A stretch of DNA of 64,000 bases from Desulfarculaceae bacterium (GCA_021737645.1 JAIPDO010000010.1:1-64000), one strand, 5' to 3'; shown: positions 36,319 through 45,826, counted from the first letter of the stretch. Made by a program: numbers and translations. Notes: generated by a model not told the origin, from the letters alone.

Positions 36319-37482
36319 ATGTACGACGCGTTGGTAGTCGGGGCGGGCCTCTCCGGGCTGGTGATGGTTGAAAGGCTATGCACCCAGCTCGGCTGGCGAT
36401 GCTTGCTCGTAGACCGCAGGGAGCACCTGGGGGGGAACTGTTATGACGCGCCTGATCAAAACGGTGTCTTGACCCACATCTACGGCCCCCACTATTTCCG
36501 CACCGACTCCCCTGAATTGGTTCACTATCTAAGCAGGTTCACCGCTTGGCACAAGACCCGATACACCGTGAGGTCCTTCACTGAAGGCAAGTATTGGAGC
36601 TTTCCCGTAAACCTGCGAACCTTTGAGCAACTGTTGGGCAGGGAGTCCTGCCAGGATGAGTTTCGCCGCTGGCTCGATGAGCACAGGGTGCCCATTGCCG
36701 ACCCGAAAAACTCCGAGGAAATGATGCTGGCCTCTGTAGGGGAGGAACTCTACGAGAAGTTTTTCAAGGGCTACACCAAAAAACAGTGGTGCAAGGAACC
36801 GCGGGACCTGCATCCGTCAGTATGCGGCCGCATACCTATTCGCACCACGCGGGATGACAGCTATGTTGACGAAAGCTTTCAGGCCTTGCCCGCGGACGGC
36901 TATACGGCCATGTTCCAGCGCATGGTTGATACTTGCGGAGACAATCTGGAAATAAGGCTCGGGGTGGACTTTAGGGAGGTCAAGGACACCACCGCCTTTG
37001 GCCACCTGATCTACACCGGTCCCATAGATGAATACTTCCATGCCTGTCACGGGCGGTTGGAGTATCGCTCCTTGCGTTTCGAGGTGGAGTCTTTCAGCTC
37101 CCGCAGCCTTGCGCAACAGGGAAAGAGTGGCGTTTGGCAGCCGTACCTACAAGTCAACTACCCAAACTCGGGGCAATACACCCGTGCGGTGGAGATAAAG
37201 CACGCCACCAATCAAGAAACGCCGCACACCAACGTGGTTCGGGAGTACCCACAGGAGTACACCCAGGACAACGATCCCTACTATCCCGTTCCCACGGATC
37301 GCAACCTGATGCTCTATAAAAAGTATGCCGCGATGGCGGAAATACAAAAGGGCGTCACTTTTCTGGGGCGCTTGGCAACTTATGCCTACCTCAACATGGA
37401 CCAGGCCGTGGCCCAAGCGCTGCGAACCTTTGATGCCAAATTCGCCTCGTGCACGAAGAGGCGCCATCCAGGCCTTGCTTAA
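36319..37482 (+). CDS. glf: UDP-galactopyranose mutase
   Basis: The 387-residue flavoenzyme converts UDP-galactopyranose to UDP-galactofuranose for surface polysaccharide. It has the FAD dinucleotide motif VVGAGLSG at residues 6-13, HLGGNCYD, the family stretch HIYGPHYFRTDSPE, and FKGYTKKQWCKEP with the Lys/Trp substrate contacts. A second conserved region is RPYTR-like SGQYTRAVEIKHAT. The protein is of normal bacterial length. A glycosyltransferase follows 30 bp later, suggesting a small galactofuranose or LPS/O-antigen decoration module. Confidence 0.93.
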   Translation: MYDALVVGAGLSGLVMVERLCTQLGWRCLLVDRREHLGGNCYDAPDQNGVLTHIYGPHYFRTDSPELVHYLSRFTAWHKTRYTVRSFTEGKYWSFPVNLRTFEQLLGRESCQDEFRRWLDEHRVPIADPKNSEEMMLASVGEELYEKFFKGYTKKQWCKEPRDLHPSVCGRIPIRTTRDDSYVDESFQALPADGYTAMFQRMVDTCGDNLEIRLGVDFREVKDTTAFGHLIYTGPIDEYFHACHGRLEYRSLRFEVESFSSRSLAQQGKSGVWQPYLQVNYPNSGQYTRAVEIKHATNQETPHTNVVREYPQEYTQDNDPYYPVPTDRNLMLYKKYAAMAEIQKGVTFLGRLATYAYLNMDQAVAQALRTFDAKFASCTKRRHPGLA

Positions 37483-37512
37483 CCTTTTGGCGCGTACTTG
37501 CGATATTGAAAA

Positions 37513-38697
37513 ATGCCTGCCATGGACAAACAGAAAAAGCCGCTGATTATATACTTCGCCCCGTGGACCTACTGGGAGAGGGAAAATCGTAGCCAGCCCC
37601 TGGCCCGAGCTCTTGCCGACCTAGGGCACCACGTGCTCTACGTGAATTATCCCCTGGGGCCGCGATATCTCAGCCGGGTCAAGGGCCTGTTTGTCAGGCA
37701 TCCCTTTCGCCGCGTTCAACCGCGTCTGCACATGACCTTCGGCGGCCCGGTCCTGCCCACCTACTCCTGGCGGGACATGATCTACATTCCACCGGAGGGG
37801 CCTTCAGGGAGGCAGCAGGCCTTTGTTGAATATCTGGTCAGAATCGTGGGCCAAGAGCCCTTCCGGGGGCGAGAATTAATCGTCCTGTCCAGCCGCATGA
37901 TATCCCAGTTATTTGCGCGCCGGGTGCGGCCCTCCCTGTGCGCCATAGACATTGAAGACCCATGGTCCCACTTCGGGGAGGTCTGGAAAATGCCCCGGCG
38001 GGAACTGGTGCCGGCGCTCAGAAGTTTCTGCGGCGATGCTGACGTGGTTTTTGCCAATGGCCACAATATTGCCAAGGACGCGTGTGAGTCGTTTTTGGAC
38101 ACAGAGCCTCAAATTCTGCTCAATGGGGTGGACCCCGGCAAGTTCGCCCCCGACCCTTTGGTCCCTCGCCCCCCGGATTATCCCCCAGGGCCCAGCATTA
38201 TGTACTCCGGCACGGTGCACGAGCGAATCGATTTCGACTTGCTGGAACCTGCTTTCAAGGCTTTTCCCAAAATCAATTTCATTTTCTTGGGGGGGGTGTT
38301 CTCCCATTTTGAGGCCCAAACCAAAAAGTTGGCGTCGCGCCATCCCAATGTTGTTTTTTTGGGCCATCGCGAGGTGGGGGAGCTTCCCGCCTATTTGCAG
38401 CAGGCGGATATGTTCATGATGCCCTCTTGCCTCGATGAGGCCTGGACCCGGGCCTTTCCCGCCAAACTCTTCGAGTATTTCATCTTCGGCAAGGAAACGA
38501 TCTCCACTTTTGCCATTAAAGACATACCCGAGGAGTACCAGTTCGCGATAAGGGTGGCCCCGGACGCCGACAGCTTCATTAGCCATCTAAAAGAGGGCCT
38601 TGAAGGCTGCCCGCGCGGCGCGCAAATCGCGGCTTATGGCCGGCAACAGGATTGGCGATTGCGGGCGGCTCAAGTGGCCCGGAGCCTGGGCCTTTAG
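37513..38697 (+). CDS. GT-B fold glycosyltransferase
   Basis: The 394-residue protein has a GT-B type layout: an N-terminal Rossmann half (LIIYFAPWTYWERENRSQPL; ALADLGHHVLYVNYP) and a C-terminal half with SIMYSGTVHERIDFDLL and the donor-binding GHREVGELPAYLQQADMFMMP, ending in the E-x7-E-like region AFPAKLFEYFIFGKETIS. It resembles glycosyltransferase family 1/4 members. Coupled to glf, it may use UDP-galactofuranose. ATG 37513 or the ATG nine bases later could be the start. Membrane anchors are absent. Confidence 0.82.
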   Translation: MPAMDKQKKPLIIYFAPWTYWERENRSQPLARALADLGHHVLYVNYPLGPRYLSRVKGLFVRHPFRRVQPRLHMTFGGPVLPTYSWRDMIYIPPEGPSGRQQAFVEYLVRIVGQEPFRGRELIVLSSRMISQLFARRVRPSLCAIDIEDPWSHFGEVWKMPRRELVPALRSFCGDADVVFANGHNIAKDACESFLDTEPQILLNGVDPGKFAPDPLVPRPPDYPPGPSIMYSGTVHERIDFDLLEPAFKAFPKINFIFLGGVFSHFEAQTKKLASRHPNVVFLGHREVGELPAYLQQADMFMMPSCLDEAWTRAFPAKLFEYFIFGKETISTFAIKDIPEEYQFAIRVAPDADSFISHLKEGLEGCPRGAQIAAYGRQQDWRLRAAQVARSLGL

Positions 38698-39060
38698 GTT
38701 GAAGCCGACAAGGACGCGTACGACGCCGTCTTATTGAATCGATCAAAACATTTCAGAGGCTGCTTCTAAACTCCCTCCCAGCTTTCACATAGCTGCCTTT
38801 TGCCCGTGCCTTGCGCTGCAAAATGCTATGATTTTAGTAGGAGCTCCAACTTCAGAACAATTTTTGAATAGACGGTTGGGGCGTTGCGGAGCAACGGAAC
38901 GCCTAACGCGTTTAAAAGGCCGCCGTTGCGGTCGAAGCCAAGCTAAATATTTAGACTCGCCATCCTGAACTTTACTTCTTGAAATCCGAGTCTGCCCCTG
39001 CGTTGGCCATGATTGGCCCGCGGTAACCTGTCTGCGCACCAGCTATTAAAGGAGTCATCC
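38698..39060. other. Gene-free stretch upstream of the glycyl radical operon
   Basis: 363 bp without a credible gene. A short hairpin (CGTTGC-gga-GCAACG at 38882-38896) lies in the middle. No sigma-54 or clear sigma-70 promoter was identified by eye, although the operon promoter is expected here. Confidence 0.5.
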
Positions 39061-42048
39061 ATGCAGCCTGCCCTGAGCCCCAAGCCGGCTGAGCAGTTGT
39101 ACGCCCTGCTCAGTTCCACCGCCGAGATGTTCAACGAGCGCCCCGACCTTCAGGACGAAATGAAGGGCACCCAGGGCTGGATCAACGCCACGGTGGGCTT
39201 CCGCGCAGCAGACGGCAGCATGGGTGCGGCGGTGGCTATAAAACAAGGCTCCGTCACCGCCCTGGACCACCTCCCCGAGGACAGGGACGCCTGCCTGGTG
39301 TTCCGCACCGCCGCGGACTTCAACGCCTTCCAGAGCGCCAGCAAGGACGAGGCCTCCAAGATGATCCTTAAGGGCCGCATCTGGATCGAGGGGACCATAG
39401 CCTATTACAACTATGCCGAGTATTTGGTGAACCTTTTGTTTCTGGATCAGGCCAAGTCGGTGGCCGAGCAGACGATGCACGAGCACAAGCTGGAGAATTT
39501 GCGCATCGCCGACGGCGCCGACACCAGCGGCCGCGATGAAAAGGCGCGGCGCAAGACAGAGCGCCTGCGGGGAGAGAGGGTGGACCCCGGCGTGAAATGG
39601 CTGGAAGACCCTTATCTCTCCGAGATGGGCATGGAGGACTTCCCCCGCTTGGAGCGCTTCCGCAGGGAGTTGTTCAAGACCAAGGCCCAGGTGAGCAGCG
39701 AGCACGGCAAGCTGCTCACCGACTTTTTCGTGGCCAACGGCTACGAAACCATGCCCGACGGCACCCCCTGGGAGCCCAACCTGCGCAAGGCCAAAAGCTT
39801 CTATCACCTGATGGCCAATCGTCAAGCCCTGATCCGCCAGGGCGATCTGCTGGCCGGCACCTACACCCCTTACCCCGTCTTCGGCCTGGTCAACCAGCCT
39901 TACACTTTTGGCTGGCAGGTGTGGGGTGAGCTCAGGACCCTGGGCTTCCGCGAGCTGGATTCCTACCGCATTGACGAGGAGACCATCGAGACCCTTCACA
40001 AGCACGTGATGCCATTTTTCGCCACTCGCAACATCCAGGACCTGTGGAAAAAGCAATTCGACACCCCCCTGGCGTCCCAAATCCACGAGCGCTATTTCGC
40101 GGTCTTTTACTACAAGACCGTGTCCCACAGCCAGACCACGCCGGGCCATGTGAAGGTCATGAAGCTTGGCTTGGACGGCATCCGCGGGCTGATAGCCGAC
40201 GAGCTGGCCAACGACCCGGCCGCCGACCAGGAGAAGAAGGACACCCTGGAAGCCATGAAGATAAGCATGGACGCGGTGTCCTCCTACACCAAAAACCTGG
40301 CCGCCCAGGTGAGCAAGGAGGCCGAGGCCGAGAGCGACCCAGCCCGCCGAGGCGAGCTGGCCGAAATTCACCGCATTTTATGCAAGGTGCCGGACCAACC
40401 GGCCGAGACGCTATACGAGGCGGTGCAGGCCATGTGGATCGTGCATGTGGCCCTGGGCCTGGAGAGCAGCGACGACGGGCCCCACTTGGGCCGCCTGGAC
40501 CAACTGTTGCAGCCCTATTTCGACAGCGACCTTGCAAAGCTCGAGACCGACCAGGAGCGCCAGGCCTATATCAAAAGGGCGGTGGAACTGATCGGCTGCC
40601 TGTACCTGCGCCTGTCCAGTCACTACAACATAACCATGGAGATCACCTCCTGGATGAACTCCGGCGGGCCGCCTTCGACCACCATCAACCTGGGCGGGGT
40701 TGCCCCGGACGGCGGCGACGCGGTCAACGACATGACCTACGTGATCCTCAAGGTCACCGAACTGCTGAACCTCAACGACCCCAACATGCACGCCCGCTTC
40801 ATGCCCGGGGTCAACAGCGAAACCTATCTCAAGCGGGTGTGCGAGGTGAACTACATTACCGGGGCCACCCCCTGCATCCACAACGACGCGGCGGTGATCG
40901 ATGCGCTCACCGGGGTCAATAACGACTGGCCCCTTGAGGACATCCGGGAGTGGACCGCGGTGGGCTGCGTAGAGCCCTGCCTGTCGGGGATGCACTTCCC
41001 GGCCACCGGCAGCATAGAGCTCAACCTCATGGCCCCCTTGGAAATGGCGCTTAACAATGGGGTGCATCCCCTGCTGGAGTGGGCTTTGGGGCCCCAGACC
41101 GGCAAGGTGGAGGAGGGCGACTTCGAGACCTTCGATGATTTTATGGAGGCCTTCACTCGCCAATACCACTTCCTGTGTGGGGTGAGCGTGGAGGGCAACA
41201 ACCAGCTGGGCCAAATCCACCAGCAGCACATGCCCTCGCCCCTTATCTCGGCCCTGGTGGATGACTGCATCTCCAAGGGCCGGGGCATTACCCGGGGCGG
41301 CGCCCGCTACAACACCAGCGGGGTCACCTCCATCGGCATGGCCGATGTGGCCGACTCGCTCAGCGCCATCAAAAAGGCGGTTTACGATGACAAGAAGGTG
41401 AGCTTCAAGGAACTCAAGGAGGCGCTCACCTACAACTTCGAGGGTTACAAGAATCTCAGGGCCTGGATACAGAACCATGTGCCCAAGTTTGGCTCCGGCG
41501 ACCCAGGAGCCGTGGATATGGCCCAGCGGGTCACCGGCATGGTGGCCGACTACGTGCACGGCCAACAAAACTACCGGGGCGGGCACTACACCTCGGGCTG
41601 GTGGTCCATGAACTACCACGCCATCTATGGCCGGGTCTCGGGCGCCTCGCCCTCGGGCCGCCTGGCCGGAGAGGCCTTCACCCCCGGCCTGACCCCCCAG
41701 GCCTCGGCCTCCAAGAACCTGCTGGACAACCTGCTGGACGTGGCCAAGCTGGACCCCACCACAATGGACAACAACATCGCCTTCAACGTGCGGGTGGTGC
41801 CTTCGGCCAAGGACAGCCACGAGCAGACCATCACCCGCATGAGCGATACCATCAGGGCCTACTTCGAGCAGGGCGGCATGCAGGTGCAGTTCATCATGAT
41901 CAACACCGACACCCTGCGCGACGCCATGGCCCACCCGGAGTACTACCCCGACCTGCTGGTGCGCATCTCAGGCTATTGCGGCTACTTCACCAAGCTGCAC
42001 CGCGACCTTCAACTGGAGATCATCCGGAGGAATGAATATGGCCTCTGA
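39061..42048 (+). CDS. Glycyl radical enzyme with N-terminal SCP2-like domain
   Basis: The protein is 995 residues from ATG 39061 (GGAGTC upstream). The catalytic part has the thiyl-radical motif GCVEPC with Cys636 and Glu638, and the C-terminal glycyl loop RISGYCGYF with the radical Gly971, 24 residues from the end. The C-x-E pair places it with eliminase-type members (dehydratases, C-N or C-S lyases, arylacetate decarboxylases), not pyruvate formate-lyase, which has Cys-Cys. Residues about 20-125 resemble a sterol-carrier SCP2 fold (GWINATVGFRAADGS...; ASKMILKGRIWIEGTIAYYN), an unusual addition. The activase follows directly. The substrate is unknown; a hydrophobic one is conceivable. Confidence 0.9.
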   Translation: MQPALSPKPAEQLYALLSSTAEMFNERPDLQDEMKGTQGWINATVGFRAADGSMGAAVAIKQGSVTALDHLPEDRDACLVFRTAADFNAFQSASKDEASKMILKGRIWIEGTIAYYNYAEYLVNLLFLDQAKSVAEQTMHEHKLENLRIADGADTSGRDEKARRKTERLRGERVDPGVKWLEDPYLSEMGMEDFPRLERFRRELFKTKAQVSSEHGKLLTDFFVANGYETMPDGTPWEPNLRKAKSFYHLMANRQALIRQGDLLAGTYTPYPVFGLVNQPYTFGWQVWGELRTLGFRELDSYRIDEETIETLHKHVMPFFATRNIQDLWKKQFDTPLASQIHERYFAVFYYKTVSHSQTTPGHVKVMKLGLDGIRGLIADELANDPAADQEKKDTLEAMKISMDAVSSYTKNLAAQVSKEAEAESDPARRGELAEIHRILCKVPDQPAETLYEAVQAMWIVHVALGLESSDDGPHLGRLDQLLQPYFDSDLAKLETDQERQAYIKRAVELIGCLYLRLSSHYNITMEITSWMNSGGPPSTTINLGGVAPDGGDAVNDMTYVILKVTELLNLNDPNMHARFMPGVNSETYLKRVCEVNYITGATPCIHNDAAVIDALTGVNNDWPLEDIREWTAVGCVEPCLSGMHFPATGSIELNLMAPLEMALNNGVHPLLEWALGPQTGKVEEGDFETFDDFMEAFTRQYHFLCGVSVEGNNQLGQIHQQHMPSPLISALVDDCISKGRGITRGGARYNTSGVTSIGMADVADSLSAIKKAVYDDKKVSFKELKEALTYNFEGYKNLRAWIQNHVPKFGSGDPGAVDMAQRVTGMVADYVHGQQNYRGGHYTSGWWSMNYHAIYGRVSGASPSGRLAGEAFTPGLTPQASASKNLLDNLLDVAKLDPTTMDNNIAFNVRVVPSAKDSHEQTITRMSDTIRAYFEQGGMQVQFIMINTDTLRDAMAHPEYYPDLLVRISGYCGYFTKLHRDLQLEIIRRNEYGL

Positions 42049-42982
42049 GATGCGTTCCGGCCGCCCCTTGATCATCGACATCAAGGGCAACTCCCTGGAC
42101 GACGGGCCGGGCACCCGCTCGGTGGTGTTCATGAAGGGTTGCCCCCTCAACTGCGTATGGTGCCAGAACCCGGAGAGCAAAAAGATCGGCCCGGAGCTGT
42201 GGTTCGAAGCGGACAAGTGCGTGGTCAGCGGGGGGTGCATCCCCGCCTGCCCCGAAGGAGCCCTGGCCGCGGATGAGCCACTGGCCATTGACCGGAACAA
42301 GTGCTCCCTTTGCTTCGACTGTGTGGACGCCTGCCCTTCCACCGCCCTCAAGCGGGTGGGCCAGGATATGCCCGTGGAGCAGGTGGTGGCCAAGATCGTG
42401 CCCTACAAGCCCTTCTTCGACACCACCGGCGGCGGGGCCACCCTGTCCGGCGGCGAGCCCACCCTGTTCATGGAGTTCACTTCCCAGTTGCTCCAAGCGC
42501 TCAAGGCCGAGGGCATCCACACCCTGGTGGAAACCGCCGGCCTGTTCAACTTCGACGCCTTTGCCGAGATGATCCTGCCGCACACCGACATGATCTACAT
42601 GGACATGAAGATCATCGACCCCGAGTTGCACAAGCGTTGGTGCGGAGTGGACAACCGGCGCATCAAGGAGAACTTCGCCCGGCTGCACAAAATGGCCGGC
42701 GGCGTCGGCGGCTTTTCCATCAAGCCCCGCACCCCCCTGATTCCCGGCATAACCGACACCGACGAGATGATGGCCTCTTTGGCCGAGTTCTATCTGGCCC
42801 ACGGGGTAAAGCTGGCCGCCCTGGAGAAGAACAACCCCATCTGGTTCGACAAGAGCGAAAAGGTGGGGGTGGAGCCGGATTTCGCGGCCGACGACCCGGC
42901 GCGCAGCTTTTACGACAACCAGCGTTACGGCGGCATAAAGCAGTTTTTTGAAGACCAGGGCATCACCATTCTGGAGTCGTGA
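42038..42982 (+). CDS. Glycyl radical enzyme activating enzyme (radical SAM)
   Basis: The 314-residue protein installs the glycyl radical on the preceding enzyme. It has the radical SAM motif CPLNCVWC after GPGTRSVVFMKG, an inserted pair of [4Fe-4S] ferredoxin motifs (CVVSGGCIPACPEG; CSLCFDCVDACP), typical of non-PFL activases, and TLSGGEPTLF for SAM binding. The start at 42038 has CGGAGG seven bases upstream and overlaps the end of the enzyme gene, showing translational coupling. Confidence 0.93.
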   Translation: MASEMRSGRPLIIDIKGNSLDDGPGTRSVVFMKGCPLNCVWCQNPESKKIGPELWFEADKCVVSGGCIPACPEGALAADEPLAIDRNKCSLCFDCVDACPSTALKRVGQDMPVEQVVAKIVPYKPFFDTTGGGATLSGGEPTLFMEFTSQLLQALKAEGIHTLVETAGLFNFDAFAEMILPHTDMIYMDMKIIDPELHKRWCGVDNRRIKENFARLHKMAGGVGGFSIKPRTPLIPGITDTDEMMASLAEFYLAHGVKLAALEKNNPIWFDKSEKVGVEPDFAADDPARSFYDNQRYGGIKQFFEDQGITILES

Positions 42983-43006
42983 GCCGCCCGGAGCGAGGTG
43001 CAAGCC

Positions 43007-43519
43007 ATGACCAAAGACTGGAAATACTATCTGGGCATTTCCCTGTTCGCCTACAGCTTCATCCCCATCTGCGTGGTGGCGGCGCTGCCCTTTTTGGGTA
43101 TGAGCCTGGCCGAGTCCGGCACCCTGGCCGTGGTGTTTTTGGCCACCGGCGAGGTGGCCTTCTACACGGCGGCTGCCCTGCTGGGCAAGGAATTCCTGGC
43201 CGCGCTCAAGAAACGTTTCATGGGCTGGTTCCGGGCCAAGGACCGCCCGCCCCAGCCGGTGAGCCGGACCCGTCACCGCGCCGGAGTGATTTTGCTGGCC
43301 CTTAGCTTCCTACCCTACTATGCCGTGCTGGCGGACCTGCTTTTCTTCGCGCCGTTGGGGGCGGAGATCACCTTTTTGGCTTGGACCCTGGTGGGGGGAG
43401 AGGTGCTTGGCATAGTGGCCCTGTTCATGTTGGGGGCTCCTTTCTGGGACCGTCTAAAACAACTTTTCTGCTGGAACGGTGGCCAGGCACAGGGCCCGGT
43501 CCCGTCTGCCGCCCCCTAG
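43007..43519 (+). CDS. Four-helix membrane protein with two transporter-suffix-like repeats
   Basis: The 170-residue protein from ATG 43007 has GAGG eight bases upstream. It consists of two similar halves: WKYYLGISLFAYSFIP...GEVAFYTAAALLG...FLAALKKRF and RHRAGVILLALSFLPYY...GEVLGIVALFMLG...WDRLKQLF. Each half has two hydrophobic helices and resembles the small transporter suffix domain. It lies 24 bp after the activase gene and may anchor or assist uptake of the glycyl radical enzyme's substrate. Its function is not known. Confidence 0.75.
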   Translation: MTKDWKYYLGISLFAYSFIPICVVAALPFLGMSLAESGTLAVVFLATGEVAFYTAAALLGKEFLAALKKRFMGWFRAKDRPPQPVSRTRHRAGVILLALSFLPYYAVLADLLFFAPLGAEITFLAWTLVGGEVLGIVALFMLGAPFWDRLKQLFCWNGGQAQGPVPSAAP

Positions 43520-43537
43520 CCGTCAAAGGAGACCGAG

Positions 43538-43981
43538 ATGAAACGAGTTATGCAATGCCTGCTGCTGCTGGCCCTGTTGTCTCTGATTGCCGCCTCCGGC
43601 GCCGTGGCCGGAGGCCTGGCCGGGGTGTGGAGCCTGGATATCAGCGATTATAAAAACACCTGCGGCGGCAAACCTACCGCGGCCAAGGAGCTGAGCCTAA
43701 CCCAGGATGGCCGCAAGCTCGCCGCGGCCATCGGGGTCAAGGGCGATGACGGCAAGACCTACACCGGCACCTTCCATGGTTCCATGGACCAGGAGCAGCC
43801 ACCGGCCAAGGCCTCGCTCTACGGCAAGTTCGAGGTGGCCGGCTTCAACACCGAGGAGACGATCCAGATCAAGTTCTTGGATCAGAGCCGCTTTGCCGGA
43901 GCCTCCCAGTGGAAGACCCAGTCCGCTGACAAGAAGATCACTTGCGAGGGCAGCCAGAAGATAGCGGGCCGCAAAAAATAA
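43538..43981 (+). CDS. Small secreted protein, function unknown
   Basis: The 147-residue protein has a signal peptide (MQCLLLLALLSLIAASGAVAG, split) and a soluble beta-rich part with two cysteines (NTCGGK near residue 49; ITCEG near the end) that could form a disulfide. The style (LAGVWSLDISDYKN..., LSLTQDGRKLAAAIG) suggests a lipocalin-like or ligand-binding periplasmic protein. It is the last gene before the terminator at 44017-44061, so it is probably part of the glycyl radical operon. Confidence 0.7.
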   Translation: MKRVMQCLLLLALLSLIAASGAVAGGLAGVWSLDISDYKNTCGGKPTAAKELSLTQDGRKLAAAIGVKGDDGKTYTGTFHGSMDQEQPPAKASLYGKFEVAGFNTEETIQIKFLDQSRFAGASQWKTQSADKKITCEGSQKIAGRKK

Positions 43982-44016
43982 CCGGATTCCAATAGGCGAG
44001 AAGCCGCTCCTTTTAA

Positions 44017-44061
44017 GCTTCATCCCGGCCCCCAGCTCAGGGGGCGGGATGAAGCGTTTTT
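44017..44061 (+). terminator. Rho-independent terminator of the glycyl radical operon
   Basis: GCTTCATCCCGGCCCCC pairs with GGGGGCGGGATGAAGC around a 6-base loop and runs straight into GTTTTTG. This is a strong plus-strand terminator between convergent operons. Confidence 0.92.
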
Positions 44062-44134
44062 GAACACCCGAAAGAGCAAAAAAAGCGACAAGCCTCTAGA
44101 GGGGCTGCGGCAGCGTCAGCAGGCAGATGGCTGG

Positions 44135-44557
44135 TTATTCAGCCGCCGGCTGGAAGCCCAGCACCGTGTCGCCGGAGCCGTCCGGCCCCCCCTTGATGAA
44201 CACCACCTCCATGGGCTGGCCCAAGGCCACGGAATCCGGATCGCTCAACTCCAGGCCCAGCAAGCGCGCCACCACCCGGGTGCCTTCGGCCAACTCCACC
44301 ACCCCCACGGCGTATGGGTTGTCACGGCTAAAGCCTTCCTGCTTGAGGGCGGGCGGAGGCACGGTGATGGCGGTAAAGGCGCATAGCCGTCCCTTGCCGG
44401 ACATGGCCACCCACTCCATCCGAGACAGGCGGCAGGTGGGGCACAGGGGTCGGGGCGGAGTGTAAAGCTCTTGACAGCTATTGCAGCGGCACCCCATCAG
44501 GCGTCCCTGGTCCAGGTGTTTTTGAAAGGATGAGTCGCTGAAAGGCATGTCTTGCAT
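44135..44557 (-). CDS. Zn-ribbon OB-fold protein (DUF35), thiolase partner
   Basis: The 140-residue protein starts with a zinc ribbon (CRCNSCQELYTPPRPLCPTC) and continues into an OB fold (GRLCAFTAITVPPPAL; YAVGVVELAEGTRVVARLLG). Such proteins bind acyl-CoA and pair with SCP2-type thiolases or acyl-CoA hydratases and lyases, where they are needed for activity. The thiolase gene ends three bases before its start, so the two products probably form a complex. It is the last gene of the minus-strand catabolic operon. Confidence 0.9.
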   Translation of the reverse strand: MQDMPFSDSSFQKHLDQGRLMGCRCNSCQELYTPPRPLCPTCRLSRMEWVAMSGKGRLCAFTAITVPPPALKQEGFSRDNPYAVGVVELAEGTRVVARLLGLELSDPDSVALGQPMEVVFIKGGPDGSGDTVLGFQPAAE

Positions 44558-44560
44558 GAT

Positions 44561-45826
44561 CTATCTCCTTTCAAAGATGGTGAAGGTGCAGGTGCCGCCG
44601 GTGCCGCCCAGGTTGTGGGTGGCCCCCACCCGCAGGCCTTGCATGGGCACTTGGCGCTCTCCCGCCTCGCCGCGCAACTGATGCCAAATCTCCACCACCT
44701 GGGATACCCCGGTGGCCCCCACCGGATGCCCCTTGCACTTGAGGCCGCCGGAGGTGTTTATGGGCTTTATTCCATCGCGCCGGGTCTTTCCCTCGGCCAC
44801 CGCCCGGTAGCCGTGCCCCGGCGGGAAGAAGCCCAGGTCCTCCAGGTGGATGATTTCGGCTATGGAAAAGCAGTCGTGGACCTCACAGACCTGAACGTCT
44901 CCAGGCTCCAAGCCGGACATGGCATACGCCTCGGCCGCCGCAGCCTGGGTGGCCTCGAACGAGGTCAGGTCCTTCTTGGCGTGCAGGCCCCTGCCGCTGC
45001 CCTGTCCCATGCCCGCCACATAAAGCGGGTGATCGGTGAAGTTGCGGGCTATCCCGGCGGGTGCCAGAAGCACGCAGGCGGCCCCGTCGCTGATGGGGCA
45101 ACAGTCGAACAGGTGCAGGGGCCAGGCCACCATGGGGTTGGCCTGGGGGTCGCCGAGAAAGGCCTTCTCATCGGCCCACTGGGGCGCCGGAGCTCCCTTG
45201 GCCAGGGCCTTTTGACGCTTGGCCTCCATCATCTCCGCCAGCGTGGCCTGGTACTGGGCCTTGGGGTTGAGCTTGCCGTTGAGGTGGCTCTTGATGGTCA
45301 CGTCCATCAGGTGCTGACGCCCGGCCCCGTATTTGTGAAAATAGGCCGAGGCGGTGACCCCGAAAACGCCGGGGAAGGTAAAGCCCACCTGACCCTCGTA
45401 GGGCACCGTGGCCAAGGCCAGTCCTTCGGCCACTTCCTCGGTGCTCCGCTGGGACATCACCTCCACCCCGCCCACCAGCACCAGATCGTAGAGGCCCGAG
45501 GCGATGGCCAGCACTCCCTCGCGGAAGGCCAGGGCGCTGCTGGCGCAGGCTCCCTCGGTGCGGGTGGCCGGTTTGGGGATCAAACCCACCGCATCGGAGA
45601 TGATGGGGCCCCAGTGGGCCTGGTGCACGAAAAAGTCGTTGCTGAAATTGCCCAGATACAAGGCTTGGATGTCGTCGGGGTCAAAGCCCTTGTCCACGGA
45701 GGCCAGCATGTCCTGGAAAGCCTCCACGAACAGGTCCTTGCTGTCCTTTTCCGGGAACACCCCAAAGGGGGACATGCCCGCCCCTACCACCACGACTTCC
45801 CGCGCCAATCTTAGGTGCTTGTTCAT
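44561..45826 (-). CDS. SCP2-type thiolase (acetyl-CoA acetyltransferase family)
   Basis: The 421-residue thiolase has the nucleophilic Cys in TEGACASSALAF, the substrate-channel HDCFSIAEI, GGLKCKGHPVGATG and the C-terminal GATHNLGGTGGTC. It lacks the second-Cys GGG loop of ordinary degradative thiolases, as in the SCP-x/archaeal group that works with a DUF35 partner, encoded next. It would cleave a beta-ketoacyl-CoA made from the substrate imported by the TRAP system. It lies 68 bp after the ligase gene. Confidence 0.92.
   Translation of the reverse strand: MNKHLRLAREVVVVGAGMSPFGVFPEKDSKDLFVEAFQDMLASVDKGFDPDDIQALYLGNFSNDFFVHQAHWGPIISDAVGLIPKPATRTEGACASSALAFREGVLAIASGLYDLVLVGGVEVMSQRSTEEVAEGLALATVPYEGQVGFTFPGVFGVTASAYFHKYGAGRQHLMDVTIKSHLNGKLNPKAQYQATLAEMMEAKRQKALAKGAPAPQWADEKAFLGDPQANPMVAWPLHLFDCCPISDGAACVLLAPAGIARNFTDHPLYVAGMGQGSGRGLHAKKDLTSFEATQAAAAEAYAMSGLEPGDVQVCEVHDCFSIAEIIHLEDLGFFPPGHGYRAVAEGKTRRDGIKPINTSGGLKCKGHPVGATGVSQVVEIWHQLRGEAGERQVPMQGLRVGATHNLGGTGGTCTFTIFERR

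Noticed and set aside
40411..41934. A 507-codon minus-strand frame opposite the glycyl radical enzyme gene
   Set aside because: The plus-strand gene carries both catalytic motifs; the antisense frame is a GC-codon artefact.
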